DNA from: UBA7692 sp964650845
Lineage (GTDB): Bacteria; Bacteroidota; Bacteroidia; Chitinophagales; LD1
Reading direction: 5' to 3'
NCBI GenBank assembly: GCA_964650845.1
Contig: CAZYXR010000026.1
Coordinates: 1 to 38,322, forward strand
DNA: 38,322 nucleotides
The position numbers and the translations under genes were made by a program. The notes beneath the pieces were generated by a model that was not told where the DNA came from, ran no database searches, and was given only the letters and a program-made list of their open reading frames with translations. Positions 25,686-34,184 of this stretch are shown piece after piece (the first letter of the stretch is position 1; each line of letters opens with the position of its first letter).

Positions 25686-26225
25686 ATGCGCAAATTATTG
25701 AACGAAGAACTTGGCAGATTAAGCAAAGAAGAATTTTCAAACACCACTAAAATGGATATTGTGGTAGTGCTCGATAACATTCGCAGCCATTTGAATGTAG
25801 GAAGCGTGTTTAGAACCTGCGATGCCTTTCCGGTAAAAAAGATTTTTTTATGTGGCATTACCGGAGTACCACCCCATCGCGACATTCAAAAAACCGCGCT
25901 TGGTGCTACCGAAACTGTGGCTTGGCAGTATTGCAACTCTGTAACAGATGCTATCAATGAGCTAAAGGAATCGGGATATACAATAGCATCGGTTGAACAA
26001 ACCGAAAATGCGTTACCGCTACATCACCTGCAAAAGATAGCGCAAAAACCTCTTGCATTAATTTTTGGCAACGAGGTTGAAGGTGTAAATCAACAAGCTG
26101 TAAAGCAAAGTGATTATTGTATAGAGATTCCTCAGTTTGGCACAAAACATTCGCTAAACATTGCCGTTAGCGCAGGCGTTGTGATGTGGGAGGCTGCACG
26201 AATTCTAAAATTAAAAACAATGTGA
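25686..26225 (+). CDS. TrmH/SpoU-family RNA 2'-O-methyltransferase
   Basis: This 179-residue SPOUT-class methyltransferase carries the three family motifs. They are NIRSHLNVGSVFRTCDAF at 31-48 (with Arg43), IFGNEVEGV at 126-134, and IPQFGTKHSLNIAVSAG at 148-164, the trefoil-knot SAM-binding segment. There is no extra N-terminal RNA-binding domain, so it is a minimal TrmH/TrmL-like form. Whether it modifies tRNA or rRNA cannot be told. A CTCTTTTG box ends five bases before the ATG, so the message may be leaderless. Confidence 0.92.
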   Translation: MRKLLNEELGRLSKEEFSNTTKMDIVVVLDNIRSHLNVGSVFRTCDAFPVKKIFLCGITGVPPHRDIQKTALGATETVAWQYCNSVTDAINELKESGYTIASVEQTENALPLHHLQKIAQKPLALIFGNEVEGVNQQAVKQSDYCIEIPQFGTKHSLNIAVSAGVVMWEAARILKLKTM

Positions 26226-26292
26226 TTATTGTTCCATTAAAATATTCAGTTCCGTTTGCTTCTATTCCTTTATTATTGAAGAAAAAAAGCTC

Positions 26293-27741
26293 ATGCGTTT
26301 CATTGCTCTACTCATTGTTTGTATCCTATCCGTTACCAAACTTACCGCACAAACAGTAATTTCTTATACATTACTGAAATCATTTTCTAAAGCACAAATA
26401 GACTCTGTTTTGGATGCCAACGGCATTCCTTCAAGTTTGGTAGGTACGCAATACGGGGTAGATATTTTTAAAGTGCTTTATCGCACACCATACAAGCATC
26501 CCGACTCATTAGTGCAAGCTTCGGGGGCAATTGCTTTGCCTCGCAATGTTAGTTGTGGCGTGCCATTGGCAATGTGGGCACATGGCACCGAAAGCAATAT
26601 TAGCGTGGTAGCCAGCAGTTTAAAAGGTGGCCAATGGGAATTGGGCATTGGCTTTGCAGCAACTGGATATGCCGTAGCATTACCAGATTATTTAGGCATG
26701 GGCGATAAAGATCCAAAGATTCCAATCCACCCCTATCAACACGCCTATCACGAAGCCAATACTTCGGTAAATATTTTGCGCGCTTCGCGCGAAGTAAGCA
26801 CAACAGAAAATGTTGCACTAAATGGGCAGTTGTTTTTATTGGGCTATTCGCAAGGCGGTTATGTAACGGTGGCCACGGCAAAAGAAATTCAAACGAACCT
26901 AAGCAGCGAGTTTCAAGTTACAGGAGCAGTGCCAATGAGCGGCTCTTATGATTTAGATGGGGCGCAATATGATATGATGAAGAGCGATAGCACTTATGCT
27001 ACACCCGGCTATCTGCCATACCTCACTTTGGGCTACAACAGTGTACTTGAAAATTTATACAACCAGCCTTCCGATATTTTTAAATATCCCTACGACTCTA
27101 TCCTTCCACCACTTTTTTATGCAGGCAATAGAGGCATTGGATACATCAATCAACGATGCAATCCGGTACCAAAAAAAATGTTTAAAGATTCTATTGTTGA
27201 TGCCATTTTTACCGACTCACTACATCCTTTTCGTGTGGCATTGAAAGAAAATAGTTTGGTAAAAGGGTGGATTCCGCAATTTCCAATTCGTTTGTTTTAC
27301 TGCTCGGGCGATGAACAAGTAAGCCCACTAAACAGCGAAGTAGCATACAATGTATGGAGCGCAGCAGGCGCACCCAATGTAGCCAAAACCGATTATGGCA
27401 ATTACACACATGGTGGATGCACACAGTTTGCAATTTTAAATGCCAAGTTCTTTTTAGATAGTTTAAAAACCAATTGCTCAACCGGCATCAACGTTATAGA
27501 CAATAACTTTAATGTTTCAATCTTCCCTAACCCGGCTCAAAGTTCTATAGAGATAACTATAACCGAAGCAATGAATGAAGAAACTGTACATATTTATTCT
27601 TTAGATGGGCAAATACAACTCAAACAGCAATTTTCGGGTAACAAAACTACAATTGACATCCGCAATCTCGCATCGGGAATTTATTTAGCCAAACTATCGG
27701 CAGAAGGCAAAGTTGTTACTAAGAGATTTGTAAAATACTGA
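26293..27741 (+). CDS. secreted alpha/beta hydrolase with T9SS type A sorting domain
   Basis: The protein has 482 residues, with a signal peptide (cleavage near 20, KLTAQ-TVI). The alpha/beta hydrolase domain follows, with MWAHGTE near 94-100, the nucleophile elbow GYSQGG at 184-189 (Ser186), a likely acid in YCSGDEQVSP and the histidine in NYTHGGCTQF. It resembles the secretory lipase/LIP group but the substrate is not readable. Residues from about 405 to the end form a Por secretion C-terminal domain: VSIFPNPAQSSIEITI, VHIYSLDGQ, LASGIYLAKL and the end TKRFVKY. That domain directs export by the type IX secretion system and shows that the organism has T9SS. It is a single gene with no clear terminator. 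Confidence 0.9.
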   Translation: MRFIALLIVCILSVTKLTAQTVISYTLLKSFSKAQIDSVLDANGIPSSLVGTQYGVDIFKVLYRTPYKHPDSLVQASGAIALPRNVSCGVPLAMWAHGTESNISVVASSLKGGQWELGIGFAATGYAVALPDYLGMGDKDPKIPIHPYQHAYHEANTSVNILRASREVSTTENVALNGQLFLLGYSQGGYVTVATAKEIQTNLSSEFQVTGAVPMSGSYDLDGAQYDMMKSDSTYATPGYLPYLTLGYNSVLENLYNQPSDIFKYPYDSILPPLFYAGNRGIGYINQRCNPVPKKMFKDSIVDAIFTDSLHPFRVALKENSLVKGWIPQFPIRLFYCSGDEQVSPLNSEVAYNVWSAAGAPNVAKTDYGNYTHGGCTQFAILNAKFFLDSLKTNCSTGINVIDNNFNVSIFPNPAQSSIEITITEAMNEETVHIYSLDGQIQLKQQFSGNKTTIDIRNLASGIYLAKLSAEGKVVTKRFVKY

Positions 27742-27804
27742 CAATCTGTGCGCGAACGAGAGTGATAAAATTCCCTAAGCGTACCCAACCCAAGCCAATT
27801 CGCT

Positions 27805-27849
27805 TACATTTGCGGTCTAAACCAAAAAGAGGAAGAAGAATTCTTCCTC
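27805..27849 (+). promoter_or_regulatory. -7 element and leader hairpin upstream of rseP
   Basis: TACATTTG at 27805-27812 fully matches TAnnTTTG, but no TTG is found 19 bases upstream. Just downstream lies a hairpin with 9-base arms GAGGAAGAA (27829-27837) and TTCTTCCTC (27841-27849) and a GAA loop. It would sit near the 5' end of the rseP-der message and lacks a terminator-like position. A stability or regulatory role is inference. Confidence 0.5.
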
Positions 27850-27866
27850 AAAAAAATTCATTTTAA

Positions 27867-29195
27867 ATGGACGTACTTATTCAGATAGCCCAGTTAGTTT
27901 TAAGTCTATCTATTCTTGTTGTGCTGCACGAACTTGGACACTTTATTCCCGCAAAATTGTTCAAAACTAAAGTAGAGAAATTCTACTTGTTCTTCGACCC
28001 TTGGTTTTCAATTTTTAAAAAGAAAATAGGTGAAACAGAATACGGTATTGGCTGGTTGCCATTAGGCGGTTATGTAAAAATTGCCGGCATGATTGATGAA
28101 AGCATGGACAAAGAGCAAATGAAACTACCACCACAACCGTGGGAGTTTCGTAGCAAGCCGGCATGGCAACGCTTAATAATTATGCTTGGTGGTGTTACCG
28201 TAAATATAATACTTGCATTCTTCATTTATGCAATGCTATTATTTACCGAAGGCGAGCAATACTTATCGGTTGAAAGTGCAAAATATGGCATTGTTGCCGA
28301 TTCGCTTGCGCAGCAAATAGGTTTGCAAAATGGTGATATGATTGTGGGCTACGACCACAATAAAAAGTTTGAAACCTTCACTTCAATTGTGCCAACCATT
28401 TTGTTAGATAACGCTCTTTCGCTTCAAGTAAAAAGAAATGGCGAAATAGTTGATGTAGCAATCCCGCGCACACTTACCAAAGCGTTGGTTGAAGGCAAAG
28501 GAGATGGTTTTATCAGCATTGCCTTTCCGGCAGAAATTGGTGCAGTTCAAAAAGGCTCTGCCATTGCAAGCGCAGGTGCAAAAGATGGCGACTTCATCAT
28601 TGGTATCAACAACGAGCAAGTTTCTTACTTTGATGAATTGCGCTTTAAACTACGCAATTACAAAACACAAACTGTGCCACTTACATTGTTGCGTGGCAAC
28701 GACACCATTCAAACCTCGGTTACGGTTTCTGAAGCCGGCACAATTGGTTTTGCAGCCAAACCTTTAGATAGCTACTTTACACTAAGCACTAAAAACTACA
28801 CGTTCTTTCAAGCAATACCTGCGGGAGTAAAGAAAACAGGAACCACACTTTCAAACTATCTTAAACAGTTCCGTTTGATATTCGACTCGGATGTAAAAGG
28901 ATACAAACAAGTAGGTAGCTTCATTACCATTACACAGTTGTTTCCAAAACTTTGGGATTGGACAGCGTTTTGGAACCTAACAGCATTTCTTTCTATCATG
29001 TTAGCTGTATTAAACGTATTGCCAATTCCTGCGTTGGACGGTGGTCATGCACTTTTTACACTCATAGAAATGATAACCGGAAAAAAACCTAGCGACAAGT
29101 TTCTTGAATATGCCCAAACAGCAGGTATGCTATTGCTTTTAACCTTGATGGTGTTTGCATTAGGAAATGACATTTTCAAGAATTTTTTAAAGTAA
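27867..29195 (+). CDS. rseP: site-2 intramembrane protease RseP
   Basis: This 442-residue intramembrane zinc protease is of the RseP/S2P family, which cleaves anti-sigma factors and leftover signal peptides within the membrane. The first membrane helix carries HELGH at 21-25. The second metal site is in NVLPIPALDGGHAL near residue 390, followed by the last membrane helix. Between them are two PDZ-like regions (around 135-215 and 220-295, with IGLQNGDMIVGY and AGAKDGDFIIGINNE). The der gene starts 25 bases after its stop, so the two are probably one transcript. Confidence 0.95.
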   Translation: MDVLIQIAQLVLSLSILVVLHELGHFIPAKLFKTKVEKFYLFFDPWFSIFKKKIGETEYGIGWLPLGGYVKIAGMIDESMDKEQMKLPPQPWEFRSKPAWQRLIIMLGGVTVNIILAFFIYAMLLFTEGEQYLSVESAKYGIVADSLAQQIGLQNGDMIVGYDHNKKFETFTSIVPTILLDNALSLQVKRNGEIVDVAIPRTLTKALVEGKGDGFISIAFPAEIGAVQKGSAIASAGAKDGDFIIGINNEQVSYFDELRFKLRNYKTQTVPLTLLRGNDTIQTSVTVSEAGTIGFAAKPLDSYFTLSTKNYTFFQAIPAGVKKTGTTLSNYLKQFRLIFDSDVKGYKQVGSFITITQLFPKLWDWTAFWNLTAFLSIMLAVLNVLPIPALDGGHALFTLIEMITGKKPSDKFLEYAQTAGMLLLLTLMVFALGNDIFKNFLK

Positions 29196-29220
29196 CATTA
29201 ACCAAACATCAACACGCAAC

Positions 29221-30531
29221 GTGGGTTTTACAATTGCAATTATCGGTCGCCCCAATGTGGGCAAAAGCACACTCTTCAATCGTTTGATTGGCGAGAAAAA
29301 GTCTATTACAGATGACGTAAGTGGTGTTACTCGCGATAGAATTTATGGCGAATCAGATTGGAATGGAAGAGAGTTTAATGTGATAGACACCGGAGGGTTT
29401 GTACCGCGTAGCGAAGATGTGTTTGAAAAACATATTCGCGAACAAGTGATGATTGCTATTGAAGAAGCATCACTACTAGTATTTGTAGTAGATGTTACTT
29501 GCGGCATTACCGATTTGGATGATGAATTTGCTGGACTACTGAGACGATCACAAAAACCTGTTTTTTTGGTAGTAAATAAGGTGGATAATGCTGAAAGGCA
29601 ATATGCGGCATCGGAGTTTTACAGCTTAGGTTTAAAAGATGTGTTTTTCCTTTCGTCTATTAGCGGCACCGGCACCGGTGAGTTATTAGATGCAGTAGTA
29701 GATAAAATGCCTCCGCAGGAAGAAACCAAAGTAGATGAAGACATTCCTCGCATTTGTATAATTGGACAGCCAAATGTTGGCAAAAGCTCATTGGTAAATG
29801 CTTTGTTGGGCGAAGAAAGAAATGTTGTTACACCAATTGCCGGCACTACACGCGATAGTGTTCATGTTAGGTATAGCAAGTTTGGAAAAGAAATGCTGTT
29901 GATTGACACAGCAGGAATCCGCAAAAAATCGAAAGTACAAGAGAACTTAGAGTTTTATAGTGTAATTAGAGCAATAAAGGCATTAGACGAATGCGACATC
30001 GCAATTATTGTAATTGATGCTGTGGAAGGAATTACCCAACAAGATTTGACCATTTACAGATTAGCAGCAAAAAAACGCAGAGGCATAATAGTAGTGTTGA
30101 ATAAATGGGATGCCGTTCCCAACAAAGAAACCAACACTATGAAGTATTATGAAGATGCTATAAAAGTCAAGTTAGCACCATTTAATGATGTACCCGTGCT
30201 ATTTACTTCGGCCTTAGAAAAACAAAGAATCTTTCAGTTGGTAGAGTTAGTAGAAAAGGTTTACGAAAATAAGAAACGTAAAATAAACACATCGCAGCTA
30301 AATGAAATCATGCTTCCGCTTATTGAAAAAAATCCGCCTCCACCCAATAGCGGTCGCTTAGTTTCTATTAAATATGTTACTCAATTACCAACCAACACAC
30401 CCACTTTTGCATTCTTTGCCAACCACCCAAAGTATGTAAAAGACAACTACAGAAACTACTTAGAGAACAAATTGCGCAACAAATTTGACTTTAATGGAGT
30501 GCCCATAAATATTGTGTTTAGAGAGAAGTGA
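29221..30531 (+). CDS. der: ribosome-assembly GTPase Der (EngA)
   Basis: Der is the double GTPase needed for 50S subunit maturation. The start is a GTG at 29221. The first G domain has GRPNVGKST at 8-16, DTGGF and NKVD. The second has GQPNVGKSS near 182-190, DTAGIRKKSKV and NKWD. The KH-like C-terminal domain follows, ending in the GVPINIVFREK strand. The 436-residue length is typical. It lies directly after rseP. Confidence 0.97.
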   Translation: MGFTIAIIGRPNVGKSTLFNRLIGEKKSITDDVSGVTRDRIYGESDWNGREFNVIDTGGFVPRSEDVFEKHIREQVMIAIEEASLLVFVVDVTCGITDLDDEFAGLLRRSQKPVFLVVNKVDNAERQYAASEFYSLGLKDVFFLSSISGTGTGELLDAVVDKMPPQEETKVDEDIPRICIIGQPNVGKSSLVNALLGEERNVVTPIAGTTRDSVHVRYSKFGKEMLLIDTAGIRKKSKVQENLEFYSVIRAIKALDECDIAIIVIDAVEGITQQDLTIYRLAAKKRRGIIVVLNKWDAVPNKETNTMKYYEDAIKVKLAPFNDVPVLFTSALEKQRIFQLVELVEKVYENKKRKINTSQLNEIMLPLIEKNPPPPNSGRLVSIKYVTQLPTNTPTFAFFANHPKYVKDNYRNYLENKLRNKFDFNGVPINIVFREK

Positions 30532-30623
30532 AAATTTTTTTTCCATTTTTTTGGTAAATTCAATATTTCCTATGTTATCTTCGCACGTCTTTTTTAACTA
30601 AAATTTCAAAAACAAAAAGCAAA

Positions 30624-30833
30624 ATGAAAAAAGTATTTTTCGCTTTCGTTGCTGTAGCTACATTAGCTTTAGCATCATGCAACAACAATGCGCCAGCAAC
30701 TGAGGAAACTCCTGCTGCAACTGAAGAAACAACTGCACCTGCTGCTGAAGAAGCTGCACCAGTTGTTGAAGAAGCTGCACCTGCTGCTACTGACTCTGCT
30801 GCTGCAGCACCTGCTGCAACTCCAGCTCAGTAA
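30624..30833 (+). CDS. tiny Ala/Glu/Pro-rich lipoprotein
   Basis: The protein has 69 residues. A signal peptide ends in the lipobox LASC (Cys at 19), followed by a mature chain made almost only of Ala, Glu, Pro and Thr in loose repeats such as EETPAATEE and EEAAPVVEEAAPAA. The chain is acidic and probably unfolded, anchored to a membrane as a spacer or stress-type lipoprotein. Such genes occur in other Bacteroidota without known function. A TATCTTCG box (one mismatch from the -7 consensus) lies about 40 bases before the ATG, and a good terminator follows, so it is a single-gene transcript, perhaps an abundant one. Confidence 0.8.
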   Translation: MKKVFFAFVAVATLALASCNNNAPATEETPAATEETTAPAAEEAAPVVEEAAPAATDSAAAAPAATPAQ

Positions 30834-30857
30834 TCAGTTATGAGCAAACAAATAAAG

Positions 30858-30885
30858 AGCCTCGCAATAAAATGCGGGGCTTTTT
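30858..30885 (+). terminator. Rho-independent terminator after the small lipoprotein
   Basis: The 9-base arms AGCCTCGCA (30858-30866) and TGCGGGGCT (30873-30881) contain one T-G pair, have a 6-base loop and are followed by a T-run to 30885. It lies 25 bases past the stop. Confidence 0.9.
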
Positions 30886-30989
30886 ACTTTAATGTATTGA
30901 TTGACTAACAAAAATTAACTGCACAAATGCAGCCTCCTCTGCTACTTTGCGGCATCAGAGAATAACACATTCGCAACAGAAAAATTTGT

Positions 30990-32467
30990 ATGAAGAAACT
31001 AACATTCCTATCAGCGGCATTCCTATTTTCAATAATTGCATTTTCTCAACACAAAACAGCTAAAACTCCTGCATCTACAAACATTAAACTAACAGTGCGC
31101 GGTTTAGAAAAAAGCGAAATGATACTCGCCTTTTATAGTGGCGATAAACAATATGTAAAAGACACTATCTACTCGGACGCAAAAGGCACATTTAATGTAA
31201 AAGCAGATACTGCATTGCCCGGTGGCATATACTTAGCAGTTTTTCCAAAATTGGGCAACAGATATTTTGAAGTAATAATGAGCGAGCCTTCGTTTCAAAT
31301 GGAAACAGATTCGGGCGAACTTGCCGGTAAAATGAAGATAACCGGCTCGGTAGAAAACAAACTGTTTTATGACGATATGCTGTACCTCAACAAAATGAGA
31401 AAGCACTCAGATTCTATCAACAACATTATTAAAGCTTCAACAAATACGGAAACAACTGAAAAACTAAAAAGCGAACTAAAAAAAGTAGATACCGATGTGA
31501 AAGCGAAACGCGAAGGTATTGTGCGCGATTACCCGCAATTGTTTTACGCAAAACTTATAAAGGCAATGAAAGACCCCGAAGTGCCCGAATTTCCGAAAGA
31601 TGCCTCGGGCAAGATTATTGACTCCACCTTTCAATGGCGGTGGTACAAATCGCACTATTGGGACAACCTCGACTTGAATGACGACCGCCTTTTGCGCACG
31701 CCAATTTTCCACAACAAGCTAAAACAGTTTTTTACTAAAACAGTAGTACAAATCCCCGATTCTTTAATTACTGCATCGGATGAAGTATTAGCAAAAGCCG
31801 ACCCCAAAGGCGATATTTTCAAGTATATGTTGGTGTACTTTCTCAACAACATGGCAAATGCTAAAATTATGGGAATGGATGCCGTGTATGTTCATTTGGT
31901 AAAAAATTATTATTCAAAAGGTTATGCCACTTGGGTTGATTCTGCCCAACTTGCAAAAATAAATGAAAGAGGAACCATACTTGAGCCATTGCTGATAGGG
32001 AAAAGAGCTCAAAACTTTACTTTGGCTGACTCAACTTTGAAAAAATTCTATAGCCTCCACAATCTACCCAATAAATATACCGTGCTTTGTTTTTGGGATC
32101 CTGATTGCGGCCATTGCAAAAAAGAAGTTCCTGTATTGTTAGAAGCATATCACAACCTCAAAAAAGCCGGGGTGGATGTAGAAGTTGTAGCACCATCTAT
32201 AAATGGCAAAGAGCATATTGATAAATGGACAGCTNNNNNNNNNNGATAAATGTTGCGGACCCATACCGCCAAAGCAATTTCCGTTACGAATGGGACATCC
32301 AAAGCACACCACAGATTTATATTTTGGATAAAAACAAAATAATAAAGGCAAAAAGATTGGGTGCAGAACAGATTGAAGACTTTATTCTTCACGAAGAAGA
32401 CCCGAACCACAAACCTAAAAAGCCATTTATGGCATCGGAAGAGCAACATTCTGCCGAGCCACACTGA
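30990..32467 (+). CDS. TlpA-like thioredoxin with DUF4369/DUF5106-type N-terminus, interrupted by a gap
   Basis: Signal peptide (cleavage near 20, IIAFSQ-HK). A beta-rich DUF4369-like domain covers about 25-120 and a helical DUF5106-like region about 120-325. A thioredoxin domain then follows with CWDPDCGHCKK-type wording, giving the redox pair Cys373-Cys376. Ten Ns at 32235-32244 interrupt the frame. After them INVADPYRQSNFRYEWDIQSTPQIYILD continues the thioredoxin fold, including the cis-Pro TPQ, to the stop at 32467. The two sides are in different frames because the N length is arbitrary, so this is one gene with missing bases rather than two. TlpA-type proteins reduce periplasmic disulfides or serve cytochrome maturation. 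The partner is unknown. Confidence 0.88.
32235..32244. other. assembly gap (10 N)
   Basis: Ten undetermined bases inside the thioredoxin-domain gene. The count looks like a placeholder. The flanking protein halves fit one domain with a short missing segment between WTA and INVADP. Confidence 0.99.
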
Positions 32468-32511
32468 TAATATTCGTTTTCATCACTTTAAAGAATTTAA
32501 GCGGCTAAATA

Positions 32512-32542
32512 TTTGCTGAATTATCAAAAAATACTACTTTTG
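32512..32542 (+). promoter_or_regulatory. consensus promoter of rpoA-rplQ
   Basis: TTTG at 32512-32515, exactly 19 bases, then TACTTTTG at 32535-32542. Both elements and the spacing match the Bacteroidota consensus fully. The rpoA ATG is 30 bases downstream. No Shine-Dalgarno sequence is seen before the ATG. Confidence 0.85.
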
Positions 32543-32572
32543 CCGCCCTTATTGTAAAAACCAATCATTCGT

Positions 32573-33568
32573 ATGGGTCTTCTAACATTTCAAAAACCAG
32601 ACAAAATATCTCTTCAAAAAGCAACTGATTTTGAAGGAACTTTCGAGTTTAAACCTTTAGAGCCAGGCTTTGGCGTAACCATAGGAAATGCTTTGCGCAG
32701 AGTGCTTTTATCTTCATTGGAAGGTTACGCAGTTTCTGGCTTGAAAATTTCGGGTGTTGACCATGAATTTTCAACCATTAAAGGTGTAATTGAAGATGTT
32801 ACTGAAATAGTATTGAACTTGAAACAAGTTCGCTTGAAAAAAGTAATGGATGACGAATCTCAAAGCGATAAAATTTATATCTCTGTAAAAGGTTCAGACA
32901 CTTTCAAAGCTGGTGCAATAGAAAAACATACAAGTGTTTACCAAGTAATGAATCCAGAGTTGGTTATCTGTAATATTGAGCCTTCTGTTAGCTTAGAATT
33001 AGAATTGACCATTTCTAAAGGACGTGGTTATGTTGCGGCAGATGAAAACAATGCAAAAGAACTTCCAATTGGTTTTATTGCTATTGACTCTATCTACACT
33101 CCTATCAGAAACGTAAAATATAGTGTTGAACCATACCGTGTTGAACAACGTGTGGACTTTGAAAAATTAGTTTTAGATATTTCAACAGACGGTACAACAC
33201 ATCCCGAAGAGGCTTTGAAAGAAGCATCTCGCATTTTGATTCAACACATGATGTTGATTACAGACGAGCATATTGCTTTTGATGTTCCAGTACAAGTTGA
33301 AAACGATGTAGTAGATGAGCAGGCACTACACTTACGCAAGTTGCTAAAAACTCCTTTGGAAGATTTAGACCTAAGTGTTCGCGCATTCAACTGCTTGAAA
33401 GCAGCAAAAATAAACAGCCTTGAAGAGTTGGTATCTTTCAACACAAACGATTTGTTGAAATTTCGCAACTTCGGTAAAAAGAGCTTAGTAGAAATCGAAG
33501 CTTTATTGCATGAGAAAGGTTTGAGTTTTGGTATGGATTTGAGCAAATTCAAATTAGACGAAGCATAA
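32573..33568 (+). CDS. rpoA: DNA-directed RNA polymerase subunit alpha
   Basis: This 331-residue alpha subunit has an N-terminal assembly domain with GFGVTIGNALRRVLLSSLEG near 34-53 and VEPYRVEQRVDFEKLVLDI near 184-202. A linker leads to the alpha-CTD with LLKTPLEDLDLSVRAFNCLK, where the DNA- and activator-binding helices lie, and ends FGMDLSKFKLDEA. It is followed by rplQ after 51 bases. The usual upstream neighbours rpsM, rpsK and rpsD are absent. A thioredoxin gene precedes it, and a full-consensus promoter lies just upstream. Confidence 0.98.
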   Translation: MGLLTFQKPDKISLQKATDFEGTFEFKPLEPGFGVTIGNALRRVLLSSLEGYAVSGLKISGVDHEFSTIKGVIEDVTEIVLNLKQVRLKKVMDDESQSDKIYISVKGSDTFKAGAIEKHTSVYQVMNPELVICNIEPSVSLELELTISKGRGYVAADENNAKELPIGFIAIDSIYTPIRNVKYSVEPYRVEQRVDFEKLVLDISTDGTTHPEEALKEASRILIQHMMLITDEHIAFDVPVQVENDVVDEQALHLRKLLKTPLEDLDLSVRAFNCLKAAKINSLEELVSFNTNDLLKFRNFGKKSLVEIEALLHEKGLSFGMDLSKFKLDEA

Positions 33569-33619
33569 TAGCAACACACTACAAAATTTAGAGTAACACA
33601 ATTTTAAAAAGATACAGTA

Positions 33620-34111
33620 ATGAGACACGGAGATAAAGTAAACAATCTCGGCAGAAAAACAGCTCACCGCCATGCATTGATGATGAATCTTGCAGGTTCT
33701 TTAATTGAACACAAGCGCATTTTTACAACAGTAGCTAAAGCTAAAGCATTAAGAGGCTTTATTGAACCTTTGATTACAAAAGCTAAAAACGACTCTACGC
33801 ACTCGCGCAGGTTAGCTTTCAGTTCTTTAAGAAGCAAAGAAGCAGTTAAAGAATTGTTTGGTGTTGTAGCCGGTAAAATAGCAAACCGCCCTGGTGGGTA
33901 CACACGCATTATCAAAACAGGTTTCCGTCCTGGAGATGCTGCTGAAATGGCCTTGATAGAGTTGGTAGATTTCAACGAACTTTACACTCAAAACAAAAAT
34001 ACTTCTAGCAGCGCAGAGCCTAAAAAGAAAACAAGAAGAGCAGGTTCTACCAAAAAGAAAGCTGCTGATACTGATACAACTAAACCTACAGAAGAATCTT
34101 CTGCTGAATAG
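33620..34111 (+). CDS. rplQ: 50S ribosomal protein L17 with C-terminal extension
   Basis: Residues 1 to about 118 are the L17 core, beginning MRHGDKVNNLGRKTAHRHAL and including NRPGGYTRIIKTGFRPGDAAEMALIELV across the rRNA-binding region. The remaining 45 residues form a tail rich in Lys, Ser, Thr, Ala and Glu (SSSAEPKKKTRRAGSTKKK), probably disordered. Extended L17 tails are common in Bacteroidota. The gene is cotranscribed with rpoA and ends at a bidirectional terminator. Confidence 0.97.
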   Translation: MRHGDKVNNLGRKTAHRHALMMNLAGSLIEHKRIFTTVAKAKALRGFIEPLITKAKNDSTHSRRLAFSSLRSKEAVKELFGVVAGKIANRPGGYTRIIKTGFRPGDAAEMALIELVDFNELYTQNKNTSSSAEPKKKTRRAGSTKKKAADTDTTKPTEESSAE

Positions 34112-34133
34112 TATCGGTTTAAAATTTACTATA

Positions 34134-34165
34134 AAAAAGGCTGCCTCGTATGAGGCAGCCTTTTT
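34134..34165. terminator. bidirectional terminator between rplQ and tsaC
   Basis: The 14-base perfect arms AAAAAGGCTGCCTC (34134-34147) and GAGGCAGCCTTTTT (34152-34165) enclose the loop GTAT. The A/T ends of the stem supply T-runs on both strands. It serves the convergent rplQ and tsaC genes. Confidence 0.93.
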
Positions 34166-34184
34166 AGTTTTATATCGGTAAAAT

